Positions 44,538-55,509 of a stretch of 64,000 nt of DNA are shown here, one piece after another. Each line of letters starts with the position of its first letter. Within the stretch, counting starts at the first letter, position 1. The translations under genes and the position numbers were made by a program. A model generated the notes under the pieces. The model did not search any database. It was not told the origin of the DNA and saw nothing but the letters and a program-made list of their open reading frames with translations. Source of the stretch: Pyricularia pennisetigena (Eukaryota; Ascomycota; Sordariomycetes; Magnaporthales; Pyriculariaceae); NCBI RefSeq assembly GCF_004337985.1, contig NW_021940926.1:62001-126000 (forward strand). Reading direction: 5' to 3'.

Positions 44538-44679
44538 GACCGGGCCCGAACCCGGTCAGGCACGATCCGCCTCTGCCCTCCTTGTCTTCCCCCTGTGTAG
44601 ATAAAGAAGATAGAACGCGCGCCGAGATACCCCTCGGGAGGTTGCTAACGGCCGGCTAACAAGCCGGGCCGAGCCCGGC
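44538..44679 (+). promoter_or_regulatory. 3' UTR stem-loops of LINE copy B
   Basis: Two perfect 7-bp GC stems: GACCGGG with CCCGGTC (44538-44544/44551-44557, 6-nt loop) and GCCGGGC with GCCCGGC (44663-44669/44673-44679, 3-nt loop). The second ends 9 bp before the TAC tail. LINE reverse transcriptases often recognise 3' stem-loops next to the tail; that role is inferred. Confidence 0.55.
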
Positions 44680-44688
44680 GTTAAATAA

Positions 44689-44715
44689 TACTACTACTAC
44701 TACTACTACTACTAC
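44689..44715 (+). repeat. (TAC)9 tail of LINE copy B
   Basis: Nine perfect TAC units at the 3' end of the element, directly followed by the target-site duplication. Several LINE groups end in short tandem repeats rather than poly(A). Confidence 0.95.
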
Positions 44716-44728
44716 TTGCAACTAATAA
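44716..44728 (+). repeat. Right target-site duplication of LINE copy B
   Basis: TTGCAACTAATAA, identical to 38714-38726. Confidence 0.93.
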
Positions 44729-47330
44729 GTCTATTAGCAGGTACCAGCGCGTTTGTCGAGTCGTCCGGTTTGGGCAAAGGGGCCACACAGCCATCTTTTA
44801 CCGGGTGGATGTTTAACACAATTTAAACGACAATATGCAAGAATACAACGCCACCTACACTTTGGACGTGAACCTAATAAGCCACGGCTACCCTTAAAGT
44901 CCATAAATAATAGGATGGGGTTACCGCCTTATCCTTCCATTCGTACATTGCAGGTTTCCCAGCCATAGCAGCACCAATAACAGCCACGACCAAATCCTAA
45001 TGGTTTAGGAAACTCGGGGGGTTCCGACTCAAAAATTTGGTGGTCCGGATGCTTCCTGTTATCACCATGCATTATTTATCCTGTCCGAACATGCCCATTC
45101 CTTGTCACATCCTTGGAACCGATTATAAAGGCCATTCTACAAACAAGGGGTGACGCATATCCTGAAATACATGAGCCGCAAATAATTGGCCAACAATCAA
45201 AACGACTATTCCTGGCAAAAATTACAGGCCACAATACCTAAAACCTTTAACCCAGTTGGTTAATGCTTTGAAGGGGGCCCGTATTTCCACAAGAACGGTC
45301 GATGAGCTACCTGGACAGCCTCAGACGATTTATTATTATGAGGCTCAGGAGGCCAAGATGGGCCCAAACTGACTCACTTTTGCCAATACACAGTTGGCCT
45401 CTCCTAAATTCCAACAGCTCGTAAGGCGGCAAATAGGCGTTGGGGTGCAAGGTGCGAGAAGAAACATGTTCGCTGTCGAATGTTGTCAAGGCCGCTGTAA
45501 TGGAAGCTGTATCGTTGCTTTCGTCGACGGGCCCGAATTAGCCGCAAGTCGATGCCTTGCACATAAGTACTTGAGCAAGGAACAGGCCACGCGAAGATTT
45601 GTTAATTTCGCCTTAAATAACTTCTACTGCATTCCCAAGTTTTCCTGCTTTTCCTCATCGAATACAAATTATCGTCGGCATAAATTCTGCATCAAACATT
45701 ACACAGGAAGCGACTCCTTTTAATTCCAAATGTAGGGTTGATGTGCAGGGCAACACAGTCTGCAGTAGGCGGTAGGACAGATTGCCCCTGTTATACAACT
45801 CCGTAGGACGGCCTGTTGAATGGAGGACATGTACCGTATATGGTGGCATTATTTTGTTGGCTGTTTGCAGGAGCAACTTTAGGTTGGGGGCTTTGTCTGG
45901 TCCAATAACACAAATAGTTTTTAATCTACGCCATTGCATTAAACTGGATTTTACTACATGAATTTTCGACAATTTGCAAGGCGTCAGCCGATCAAAACTG
46001 CAGAGCTTCGTCGCTTTATTTTCCTATGCGCTTCAAACGCCCTACAGCATTATACAACATACATACTTTTTGTCCGACAAAAACTGGGGATCTCAAATGG
46101 TGGATTATTCGCGGCCTGGCGTTTGGGAAGAGGGAAAGCGAAGGGAGAGGACGCCGTGCAGGTGGCGTGGTTGCATTGGGCGCGCCAGCGTGGCTCGGTT
46201 CCGGACATGACCAGGCAGGCCATGGACGATAAACCTAAGGTTGTCAGAAAACGGGGCGAGACTTTTGACCTCCGGGCCTGACACAAATTTCACAACACGG
46301 CTGGACTTGTATACGGTGGGTTGCTTTTTGCCGACTAAAATTGGACCTGAGTTGCCGTACCTGTCCTTTACCTTGAAGGGGCGCCTTGGTAAGGATCCTT
46401 GCTGCCGGGATATACAGTAAATTTTTCACATCTTTGACCATCCATAGGACGGCATCCATCCAATTGGCTCTGCTTCTGCAAATTGGTATTTGCAAATTCG
46501 AATTGATAGGAACGCTACTTTACCTATTAAAGACCTTGGTGGCCTGGATGTTTCCCGTTGTTATAATGCACCATTTACCCTATTCGCACATACCTCCTTT
46601 ATTACATTTTTGGTGGCCATCGCAAAATTCATCCATTATAGTTGTTCGCAACACGCTTTGCTTGGCAAAACGCTGTTTGAAATAAATTCATGACTAAACT
46701 TCAACTTTCTAGACTAGCGGTTTAATCGTCATTATGTTCCGCGCATTAAAATTAGTCCTATTTTGTTAGCCAAAGCCTGCGAAATGTGCCCCTGGATAGG
46801 CCGTATTGCTGTTGTGCGCTCGGCACGATAACAACACCCAAATAGCTTCAACAGTAAAAGTGATCAATGGGAGCTGCGTATTGTAGTCCCGGCTGCTCCC
46901 TTTAACCGTAATGTACAAATCACCCCTTTTTCCCGTAATTTATCATCTTTTCAACATCACGACTCAACCAAACCCGTGCCGTAAGTCGTTTGTGTGCTCG
47001 CTGTAATCTCCTGGGAGTATATTGTTAGCTGACACGTCTTCCAAATGTTTGGACCAAGATTCCCTGGCCTTGTTAGCGCGGTTCGCGCCCTTTTCGACCT
47101 TATTCCCGCATCCAGAAACGCTGACGATTCCGGTTTTCCGCCCACTACCGCTGCCGCCCCTGCCCGCTGCTCGCTCGTCCCGCCGCGGAAAAGGAAGAGG
47201 CAAAGCGGGCAATTTTGCGGCTCGTTCAAGCCTTGTTTTGGTTTGTCGTTACTCCCTGCGCTCGCGCCCTGACCATCTTTTCTCTATCGCGTTGCACCCA
47301 GCCCTCCACACGCATTTGCAACGCGTTTGT
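44729..47330. other. Decayed DNA, no gene recognised
   Basis: Short frames with no known motif. Minus-strand readings at 45655-45972 and 46244-46495 have some protein-like character (the second contains DAVLWMVKDVKNLLYIP). This may be transposon debris. Confidence 0.35.
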
Positions 47331-49000
47331 ATATATCAACTTTCCAAAGCATTGTTTGGGTGCTTTTTTGTCATGGCATCCGCTGGATTATCTGATCCGT
47401 GGATCCATTTAATCGTAAGTATTGCGCCCTTGGTATAACCCATTATCAACCTGTCCTCTGTAATAGTGCTTACTGCACTATCTTTTGCGGTTTGACTGGA
47501 ACTCAGCTCCCTGGAGCTTTGTTTCCTCGGTAGCAATGAACTTTGCACTACCCAAATTTCAGCGCGCGATCCGTCTACAGGCCAACTGTCCCAAAAGGCC
47601 GCTCTTTGTGATGAATGAGCACGAGTCGTACTCAGACATTGTACAGTTCAACTGCTCCTTGTGGTGACGTTGGTAAGTCCCATTGTGTAACGGTGATTAA
47701 CTCCTTCCGAAGTCGCACTAGCACGTTCCGCAGTAGTTGGCTTTTGAATAGTGTGTATGCCTGGTTAATGTTCCTGATTACAAGTTGTAATCCGTACTCC
47801 CGTATTATGTTGGGCGATAACCACGATCAACGTTGGTTGCAACGTATAATGGCGGGAATTTGCGTCAACAGGCTTTGTTCGTATTTGCAATTGCCACGAT
47901 TTCAAGGGGCGTTCCGGGATTTTTCGGGTGCTCGGTTTCTGGCCTACAGAACTGTTTTTAGGAGCCATTGCTACCGCATTCCTGTCTATAATCTCCTACG
48001 CTCGCCCAAACGGTACATAATATTTCCGATTCTACCAACGGCCCAGTGGGGTGACTTTCCCTTCTTTTGGCAAAAGTGGCAAATTTGATTGATCATTTCG
48101 ATCCCCTCCTTCAAACCTCATCAAGTACGTTATCGTAGTACGCCTTCAAGCGGCCCACGTCCTTTCATAATACCAAAACAGAGTATTCTTTTCTATGACG
48201 TGAAACGTAATCTTCCCTATTGGTGTAGGGTTATCCACAGCTCCAATAGAGCTGACAGCATGCCCCTAACCGAATCGGATATATGTTTCGCCTGCTCTTT
48301 GTCGGTCAATAGAAAGATTAGCAAGTCGTTTCAGCAGGGCCACAGATTGGGTAAAACAGGCCGTGGAGTGCTCTGCACAGCCCCTGTATCTGGGAGGAAT
48401 CCCTCCCATTTAATATTGTTCTATAGTACGTGTGATCTCCACCATCAATCGTTCCGTCGCTTGGAATCGTTAGTATAGGTGACAAATCTGTGCTTGAACG
48501 ATTCGTGTCCGCTAGGAAAAACGCTCCTTGGGTGGTTAAAAAATAACTTGTTGTAACGAAAGCGACATTTTCGGCTTTTTAATTGCTCGATTCGTCGGTG
48601 GTTGGGTCTGGATTTAGCTGCCTATCCCTTCCATTTTTTCCTCGATGTTCAGCAGGAACGCAGTAAGCAGTATATTCCTTTGTCCGCTCTTTTTAATTTT
48701 GCGTTGTCGAATACCCTGGCTCTCTCTCTCTCGTAAACAAAGTGTTTCCATGTCTGCAATTTGTCTATTGCAAATGTAGCATTTGCCGTTTGTTTGGGTC
48801 TCGGGTCTTTGGCTTTGTCTTTACTGGGTACCACTCCTTATAGTCTGTTGTGCGGTTCTGCTGTCTACCATCCATTGCCCTTTCGCCTTTAACTTTGCTT
48901 TTATAGCTATAATCGGAAGCAACCGACTACTCGATCCTCAAAAGTCTTCCGTGGTAAACTCAAATCTCTTGGTTCAGGTTGCTAACGGGGGCAGTTTCTC
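47330..49000 (-). pseudogene. Ty1/copia retrotransposon remnant, internally deleted
   Basis: Minus-strand pieces of a copia polyprotein. Near 47830-47740 a reverse transcriptase segment reads NINQAYTLFKSQLLRNVLVRL, matching the ITQAY...R.I region of fungal copia enzymes. Near 47430-47340 the RNase H end reads IKWIHGSDNPADAMTKKHPN, the characteristic close of these polyproteins. A possible protease region (QWMVDS near 48860) lies too close for a full integrase between, so the copy is deleted. Many stops and frame changes. Confidence 0.7.
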
Positions 49001-50430
49001 ACACGGCGAGGTCGTTTTTGTTGGGGTAAAAAAGTCTATGTTTGCTGGGCGCCATACCGTACAATCGACCTTTAGGATCATTTGTTTGCCCTTCCCTACG
49101 TCCCATATTATGTCCTTCCTAACAACGTTTCTAACTGTGGTTCATCCGAAATGGCCTTGTTGGTTAATGACTGTCTGCTTTCGTGGAGCATTCTTTTGGT
49201 ACATCATCCCGTGGTGTTGCGATTGGGTGCTGTAGCGTATTTGCGTTGTATCTCTGGTCTCCGTTTTCGGTTTAGGGTTTGTCGTGTTACAAGGGGTTCG
49301 TATAGTTTCGTGCAGATCTGCGCCCCCAGCGTGTGGGAGATTAATACAATCCTTCGTCGTTCTAATCTGGCGATCCACGCCCTCCAATCGTAATCTAGCC
49401 ACCAATCTCCTTAATATCTTCATCGAATGCTCCTTAAACATTAATTTTGTATTCCACCAAATAGTCTCTAAAAGCTCGTACGAACTGTTTATTGCCTATC
49501 TCAAAATCCTCCTCAATCTATTCGTTAATCTATGCAATAAAATGATCAAATAGAGCATCTCCTTTTCGACGTATTGGCTGCCTCCTGAACTCGCATTTTT
49601 TCATAACGATCCATGCGCCCGTTACTTTAAACTATTGTCACTTTTTCGGGCTGCTCGGATAAATCTTTGGTTGGGTTGTCGATAAACTCGATGTCTATAT
49701 TGTTAATGTCAATTTTCAATAACCCCCGCATCTATGATTCCTCGTTGGAACAGCTTATTTTTTTCATTTTAAAATTTATTCGTATTCGTACCCTCTTTCC
49801 TAGTTAATGCCGTGCTAAGTCTGTTTTTGCCGTAATCCGACATGGCGTTGTCCGCAGTTCCGGTATCGCCGTTTTGCAATAGGGGCTTTTGTGACTAGCG
49901 GTATAGTCTGGGTGGGAAAGGTTTCTTAAATCCTAGGCCGTAATGCTACAGTCGATGCTTTCGGAAACTCATATAATATTAATCCAAAAATCCTAAACTG
50001 TTTGAACAATACGGTGTCTTTTGGTGTTACAGTACTCGTTACAATGGTTCCTTCTATAAATAACGGGTTGCAAGGCGTACGAGGAAAAAACGACGAGTTT
50101 CCCTAAAACAGGGTAAACTTCCTCCGCATAACTTATTGGGAAAGGCTGTGGGTTTCACAGGAGGTCGTCCTGGCAAAAGAATTTGTCATACAATGCAGCA
50201 GGATTTTAATGACGGCGGATTGCTGGGCAAAGGATGCGGAAATGGGGACGGTTGTGGAAATGGTCCAAGCTTTGCTGCAAACCAAAGTCTATATAATGGC
50301 CAGACTTGGGTACCGGTCTGGTAATTGCCGGGTTGCCCTATTTTCCAGGCGACATTTATCAATAGATTTTTGGGCTTTTATTCGATGCTATTTTAACGGC
50401 CCAACATTTGACTGAAAAACCATGTAACTG
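49001..50430. other. Decayed DNA, no gene recognised
   Basis: AT-rich to mixed sequence with short frames. A minus-strand reading at 49441-49142 could be gag debris of a copia element, but no motif supports it. Confidence 0.3.
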
Positions 50431-50436
50431 TCCAGA

Positions 50437-51300
50437 CTACCATTTATTGCCCATAACAGTCCATTCGCCCGCAGTAGCCGACGGCCCAGGACGTCGCTCT
50501 TTCAATACCAAGCAACTAGGCATTAGCGTTGCGCTGCCTCGATGCCAAACTACCGGTTGGCCCGTTTTGTCCATGTCGTTTAGCTTCATGTGTAGCCCGC
50601 ATCTCTTGTCAGCGTATTTGCTGTGCGGAACTGCTTGTCGTTCAACTTTAGCGTCATCCGGACTTTGAATCGAAAAGCTTTGGAATCGCTCGGAACCGAC
50701 GTCCCTTCCAATGTCGACCAACGGCACATGTCATATCTGGCCTCGTAACGCGCTGAGGTAGCCGAACCTGGATCACGGGGATTACGGCTCCCGGTGGCCA
50801 TGGTGTTTTGACGGGGTTCAAATCTCCCTTCTGGTACTTTTCCATCTTGTTAATATACTTTTTTGGTACAACCAACTCTCGTGTGCGTTGCGCGTTACGC
50901 ACCTTCGGCATACCCAAAAGACCTGCTTCACCCATTGCGGTGATCTCAAAGTTGACCTTGATTTCGTCGGCGATACCATCGATTTCTGCGCGCGTTGTGG
51001 CTGCTATATCTGCAGGTTGTAAACTGCCACGATGGCGAAAAAGAGCCGTGTTGAGGTCGAGTGTGCCACTGCGGCGTATGTAGCCGCCTTGTCTTGTTTA
51101 AAGTTGCCGCAGATTACCCAACGTGCCTTCATCTCCCCAAGGACAGATCCTCCGGGTATATTACGTATTGTTATATCGTCATGGTGCCTTGTCATCATTT
51201 CGTCCTCATGGAATTCCTAAAACTAAACCAAGTTTGGGTAAATCCTCCAACACACAGCGACATGCTTTCGCCCTTTGCATCTTCCAAGACGAATGGGAGC
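50437..51300 (-). pseudogene. Second Ty1/copia remnant (RT to RNase H)
   Basis: Minus-strand reading with KARWVICGNFKQD at about 51125, then TYAAVAHSTSTRLFFAIVAV, which is the start of the copia reverse transcriptase. This is followed by a segment resembling the late RT (FEITAMGEAGLLGMPKVRN near 50940), the linker DLNPVKTPW near 50830, and an RNase H-like part near 50700-50440 (LKLND, then PVVWHRGSA). Order and spacing fit one element with internal losses. The YVDD box was not found. Stops and frameshifts throughout. Confidence 0.75.
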
Positions 51301-51514
51301 AACCCCCCGTCTTTGCCTGGAGATGGATGCTTTTACCCCATGCTTTTCACATAGTTCGGCAGGTCTGCCCTTCTCTGGTCTGCGAAATGCCTCGTATTAT
51401 TGGATTCTCTGGTCGGCAGCCAAACTCTTTCCCATAACTCCGGATTCTAGGAGGTGGCGAAACTCATTACCGCTTTAACTGCGCCGTCGCCCGACCCGCC
51501 GGGCCAACGTATTA

Positions 51515-52750
51515 CTATACACCAACTTCACCGAGCCAAAACTTTCCGCCGAGCAGGTGGCGCAAATTGAGGATGTTGACAGCTGCAGCTTGTGGACCGA
51601 CAATATCAAAAACTCGCTGCTTCTCCTTAGCGGCCTTTTTACTGGCGGCATCCTCGGGCTTTTTCAGACAAAAGTTTGGCGCGTTAATTAGGACCTTGAC
51701 CCGGAATTGAGGCCGTGCCATATAAAATTCTGCCGTTGCGTACAGGTATATACCCGAAGTATTTATCCAAAACTGTTGTTTGATCCACAGCCAAATCCTA
51801 TTCCCCACGTGATACAGATTCATGCACAGAATTTTGTCAGCGGATTCGAGCCACGTGACCAAGGCCAAACAGTAGTTTAAAAATCTGCGGGGACAACTGC
51901 CCAGCTGCTCCACCATAAAACAAAACAGGAAAACAACAAGCAGACGGATCCTCATAAACTGCCAGCTGGTGCCAACTGGCGAAAGCGTGCGTTAATTCGG
52001 GTTGGGCTAAGCCTTGGTCATAGGTCTGACCGAATTCTATCTTGTAGGTAAATTTTTGGGTCCTCATGCGGATAAAAATGATCCGGAGATCATACGCCCA
52101 CCAGAGTCCCCCTCCTGAGTGCCCAAGGACCCCTGGACCACTGAGGAGACCTAGTTAAAGCATAAACAAAAGAAATAACAAAAAGAAGAAAACCCCAACT
52201 CAGTGGCCCAATTTAATAACGACAGCTGACAATTAGAATTGAAGAACCTCCTCCTCGCTCTCCTCGTCAGTGAGATCCACTGGATCATCCTTTGTCACCA
52301 CCTTCCTCCTTTTTGACCTGGACTCCCTTGGTCGCCATCTCTCTGATTTTTGAAAGCGTGTCCTCAACCTTCTCGAGTTTGACCTTGGTTGCTTCCAACT
52401 TTTCCTCCGCATTTTTCAAAACGGCTTTTTTTCGTCAGGAAAAGCGAATTGATCGTCGCCAGGCTCTCCTTATCAATCATATACTCACTGTCGCTAATTT
52501 TTCGCAGTGAGATTGCTTTCTCTTCTCCAAACTCCCATTTGGTCTTTTTGGTCACGCAACCAACGGATGCATCGTGGGGCTTGGACAGTTTTCTGGATCG
52601 ATTAATCGGTTTGCTTTTCGCTCTCTCGAATAACTTGTTGGGTGGCAGGAGCAAACTTTGCGATCGATGGAAACTTTTTTTAATATTTGTCCAGCACCAG
52701 CACTCTTTATCCAAATCTCCCCTATTTGTGGGGTTTTCCATCAACCAAAA
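51515..52750 (-). pseudogene. Decayed coding tract, possibly retroelement gag
   Basis: Minus-strand frames at 52744-52364, 52067-51837 and 51955-51515 show protein-like composition. One frame near 52400-52280 is a clear charged heptad-type helix (EEKLEATKVKLEKVEDTLSK) of the kind seen in gag or coiled-coil proteins. It lies upstream of the copia remnant on the same strand, so it could be the same element's start. No motif is decisive. Confidence 0.35.
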
Positions 52751-53264
52751 CCTTTATATACAATCCCAAAATTGTATACAAAGCTCAGAATACCGGGCGC
52801 TTTTATGCCGGCTCAATCTTACACCGAGGGCCAAGGTGTTTCAACGACAATATTTTTTTATTGGGCAGAGAACCTGACCGACCCGCTGACTTTTTGGCCT
52901 TTTTTTGTATACAAACGTCTCGATTCGAATGCCGGGATGGTCCAAGGATGAAGGATCTGCCCAGGAAACGCATACCTGGTTATCGCTCGATAAATAACGT
53001 TTATATTCCAGTAAATAATGCAGACGGAATTAATACCGTGCCCAATTGCCATCCAAAACTCGGTTGTCTCTGTTTGTTTAGGATATAAAAAGTCGACTTC
53101 TCCTCATCTTTGCTGTACAAGATGAAAAAGTCTCGACTCACCAGAGAAGACGGAAAAGAACAAAGCAGACCGCCGCAACTTTACAAAATCGCAATGCAAC
53201 ACAATGTAAACCAAATAACCCCTCAAAGGTCGACCAGCATTAGACAAAAACACCGGGGCTGCAA

Positions 53265-53680
53265 ATTCCCCACCGTGCAAAATTCTCGCCACCCTCGCCA
53301 TCCTCCTCGGCCTCGGAGCCGCCCAATTCACTTCCGAATGCGACAAACCCAGCTCTTCAGCGCGCCGCGCTACGCCTACGACCGTTTCATCGACGCCATT
53401 CCCGACGGCGAGTGGGAAGACGAGGACGGCATCGGCTTCGGTAGCAACATGGACGGCAGCCTGGTCTGCGCCAGCACGAGCGGCTCCATCACGGGCGAAC
53501 GCGCGCGCGAAATGCTCCGCCAGGGGTACGACGACTGCGAATTGGGGACTCAGGCAACCACGCCGGCGAGGGCCATTTCTGGCAGTACCTGGTCGTGGAT
53601 GAAACACGAGAATACTGGCCGGCGGTGGGCCCTGCCCCGGCATTTTTGGCGACACTTTTGCCAGTTGGCACCGGTTGACA
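53265..53680 (+). pseudogene. Small secreted protein gene, broken (possibly KP4-like)
   Basis: A GC-rich host-like gene remnant. A signal-peptide-like stretch (KILATLAILLGLGAAQF, from 53280) is followed by a cysteine, then a frame change, then a soluble region with regularly placed cysteines and GSITGERAREML. A second frame change precedes a C-terminal part. The codon before the signal peptide is GTG where ATG would be expected. The layout of a short secreted protein with SG.ITG..A and a following D.C resembles fungal KP4-like secreted proteins, but the match is weak. At least two frameshifts and a lost start make it inactive. Confidence 0.45.
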
Positions 53681-53766
53681 GCATTACGTTAATTCGTCTG
53701 TTGTTTTTCTTGATTTGTTTGATGGCGGGAGCAGCTGGGGACTATTTTTCGGTCGTGAAAGATTGA

Positions 53767-55350
53767 CCCGTACTATTTGATTTTGTTTTTGAACCACGAA
53801 AACGGCGATCCAGAGAGTCGACATAACGACTACACTACCTATTTTGACAAAGACTCTACGACCCTGTCCGAAAAAGAGCACGACTATCGTCATCACCTAC
53901 GTGACGACACGACCTACTAAAACCTACTACAACAAACCCTATCGATTGACCGATCCCACGGATCATCACCCTCATCACCCTCATCGACCACTCTAATCCC
54001 GACCGATCCGCTCGAAAGCACCCATCCGAGGCGCACCTTCCCTATTTGCGAGATTAATTCTTCAAAACTCTGACTGGCTTAGGTGAGGACAATGGTAGCT
54101 CCTGCTCTTTCCCTTCTGGAAGGTGCGGCCCCATGCATCCAGTTTTTGAACTGGGCGAACGTTCCGGTCACGGGAGCCTAAAATGGCTTTTCCCAACGAG
54201 GGTAGGGTTGGGACGAACCGTTAATTTGGGTGTTGCAGTTGGAGGGATGTCCGCCACGTTGTAAAGGTTAACTTTGCGGTCGGGTCTGTCCTTTGTTTCC
54301 TGGACGTAGAGGTTTTGACAATCCAGTGTTGCATTATTTGCGTGCGGGTAACACGGTAGCTACAAAGTTCGAGAAGAGGTTTGAAGTTGGGGGAAGGAGG
54401 GGAGGAAATGACAAGATGTAAATAGCACGATAACCTTGCGCGTTGCGGTTGAACGGACCACATATAACTTGCGCAATTGTTCGAAACGGTTTGTGTAGTC
54501 AAAGGTGAAACCTGCGAGGAAGAAAAGCTAACTGCTTATGGGCATTGCGAAATGGGGCGTGCTGATGGAATTTACCATAATTGTTAACCTAAATATTATC
54601 GCAAAGGCCGGTCAATGACGGTCAGGTTGGGCCGGTGCCTGCTTACGCAGTACAAATGTACAGGCTGCTGCTTCTGCTGCTCTAGATATGTTTACGGCGC
54701 GGCGGGGGTGCGAACAAGTGGCTGCGACGGCTCGGATGGGGTGAACGTCGTATATTATCATTTTTGGTGAAAATCGCAAACACGACGGAATTGACAATTC
54801 AACATAACACAAATTAACAGGCGGTGGTTGAGGATTAGGTGCTGCAATCGGTTTTACACGCTGCTCCGTCAGCGGCAGCCATTTCTGCCATTCGAGCCTT
54901 GCTGGTCCACGGAGGCCAGGGTTCGTAAAGAAAAAGGCGGCGAGGTGCCATTTTACCAGGCTGCGACAGACGCGATTTTATCGACACAAATGATGCCCTG
55001 TTAAACTAAACTGGAGGCAGCGACATTCGAAACAACGCGGCAGCAGGGAGGCGTCCTTCTCACCCGGAGCAGCCAAAGGGGCGAATTCGGCACTAGAAAA
55101 AAAGGCGATATCACCCAACGCGCATGACAAACCCAGGCCGCCGCCGCTGCTGCTTGCAAGCTTGTCGCCGCCCGGAACGACACCAAAAAATGAACGGGCG
55201 CTTCAACTCGCCGCTAATTCCGTAGGCGCATCCGATCGATTTGCGCATGCTCCCACCCAGGCCGCAGGTGTGCGCACCCTGTCCAGCTGTATGAATGTGG
55301 TCGAACGTGCAAGCATTTGTGTAAAAAGCGGCAGCAGAAACAGAAATAGA
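53767..55350. other. No supported gene
   Basis: Only short frames without motifs. A short alanine-rich region near 55000-55190 appears noncoding. Confidence 0.4.
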
Positions 55351-55503
55351 AGCAGTAGAAGCAGTAGAAGCAGTAGAAGCAGTAGAAGCAGTAGAAGCAG
55401 TAGAAGCAGTAGAAGCAGTAGAAGCAGTAGAAGCAGTAGAAGCAGTAGAAGCAGTAGAAGCAGTAGAAGCAGGAACAGCAGGAACAGCAGGAACAGCAGG
55501 AAC
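55351..55503 (+). repeat. 9-bp minisatellite, AGCAGTAGA x13 then AGCAGGAAC x4
   Basis: Thirteen perfect copies of AGCAGTAGA (55351-55467) pass directly into four copies of a sister unit AGCAGGAAC (55468-55503). It is open in several frames (Arg-Ser-Ser on the plus strand, poly-Leu on the minus strand), which produces spurious long ORFs. No coding context supports translation. Confidence 0.95.
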
Positions 55504-55509
55504 AGGAGC

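Larger units (their letters stand above)
38727..44715 (+). mobile_element. Tad1-type LINE copy B, full length with intact ORFs
   Basis: A 5,989-bp non-LTR retrotransposon with a 111-bp 5' leader, ORF1 (38838-40550), ORF2 (40547-44434), a GC-rich 3' UTR with two strong stem-loops, and a (TAC)9 tail, all between perfect 13-bp target-site duplications. RNase H after the reverse transcriptase and a C-terminal RTGHGDF...YHDRF segment place it in the Tad1 group of filamentous ascomycetes. Both frames are open, so it may be recently active; the one doubt is the altered first zinc knuckle in ORF1. It lies about 32 kb from the inverted copy A. Confidence 0.96.
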
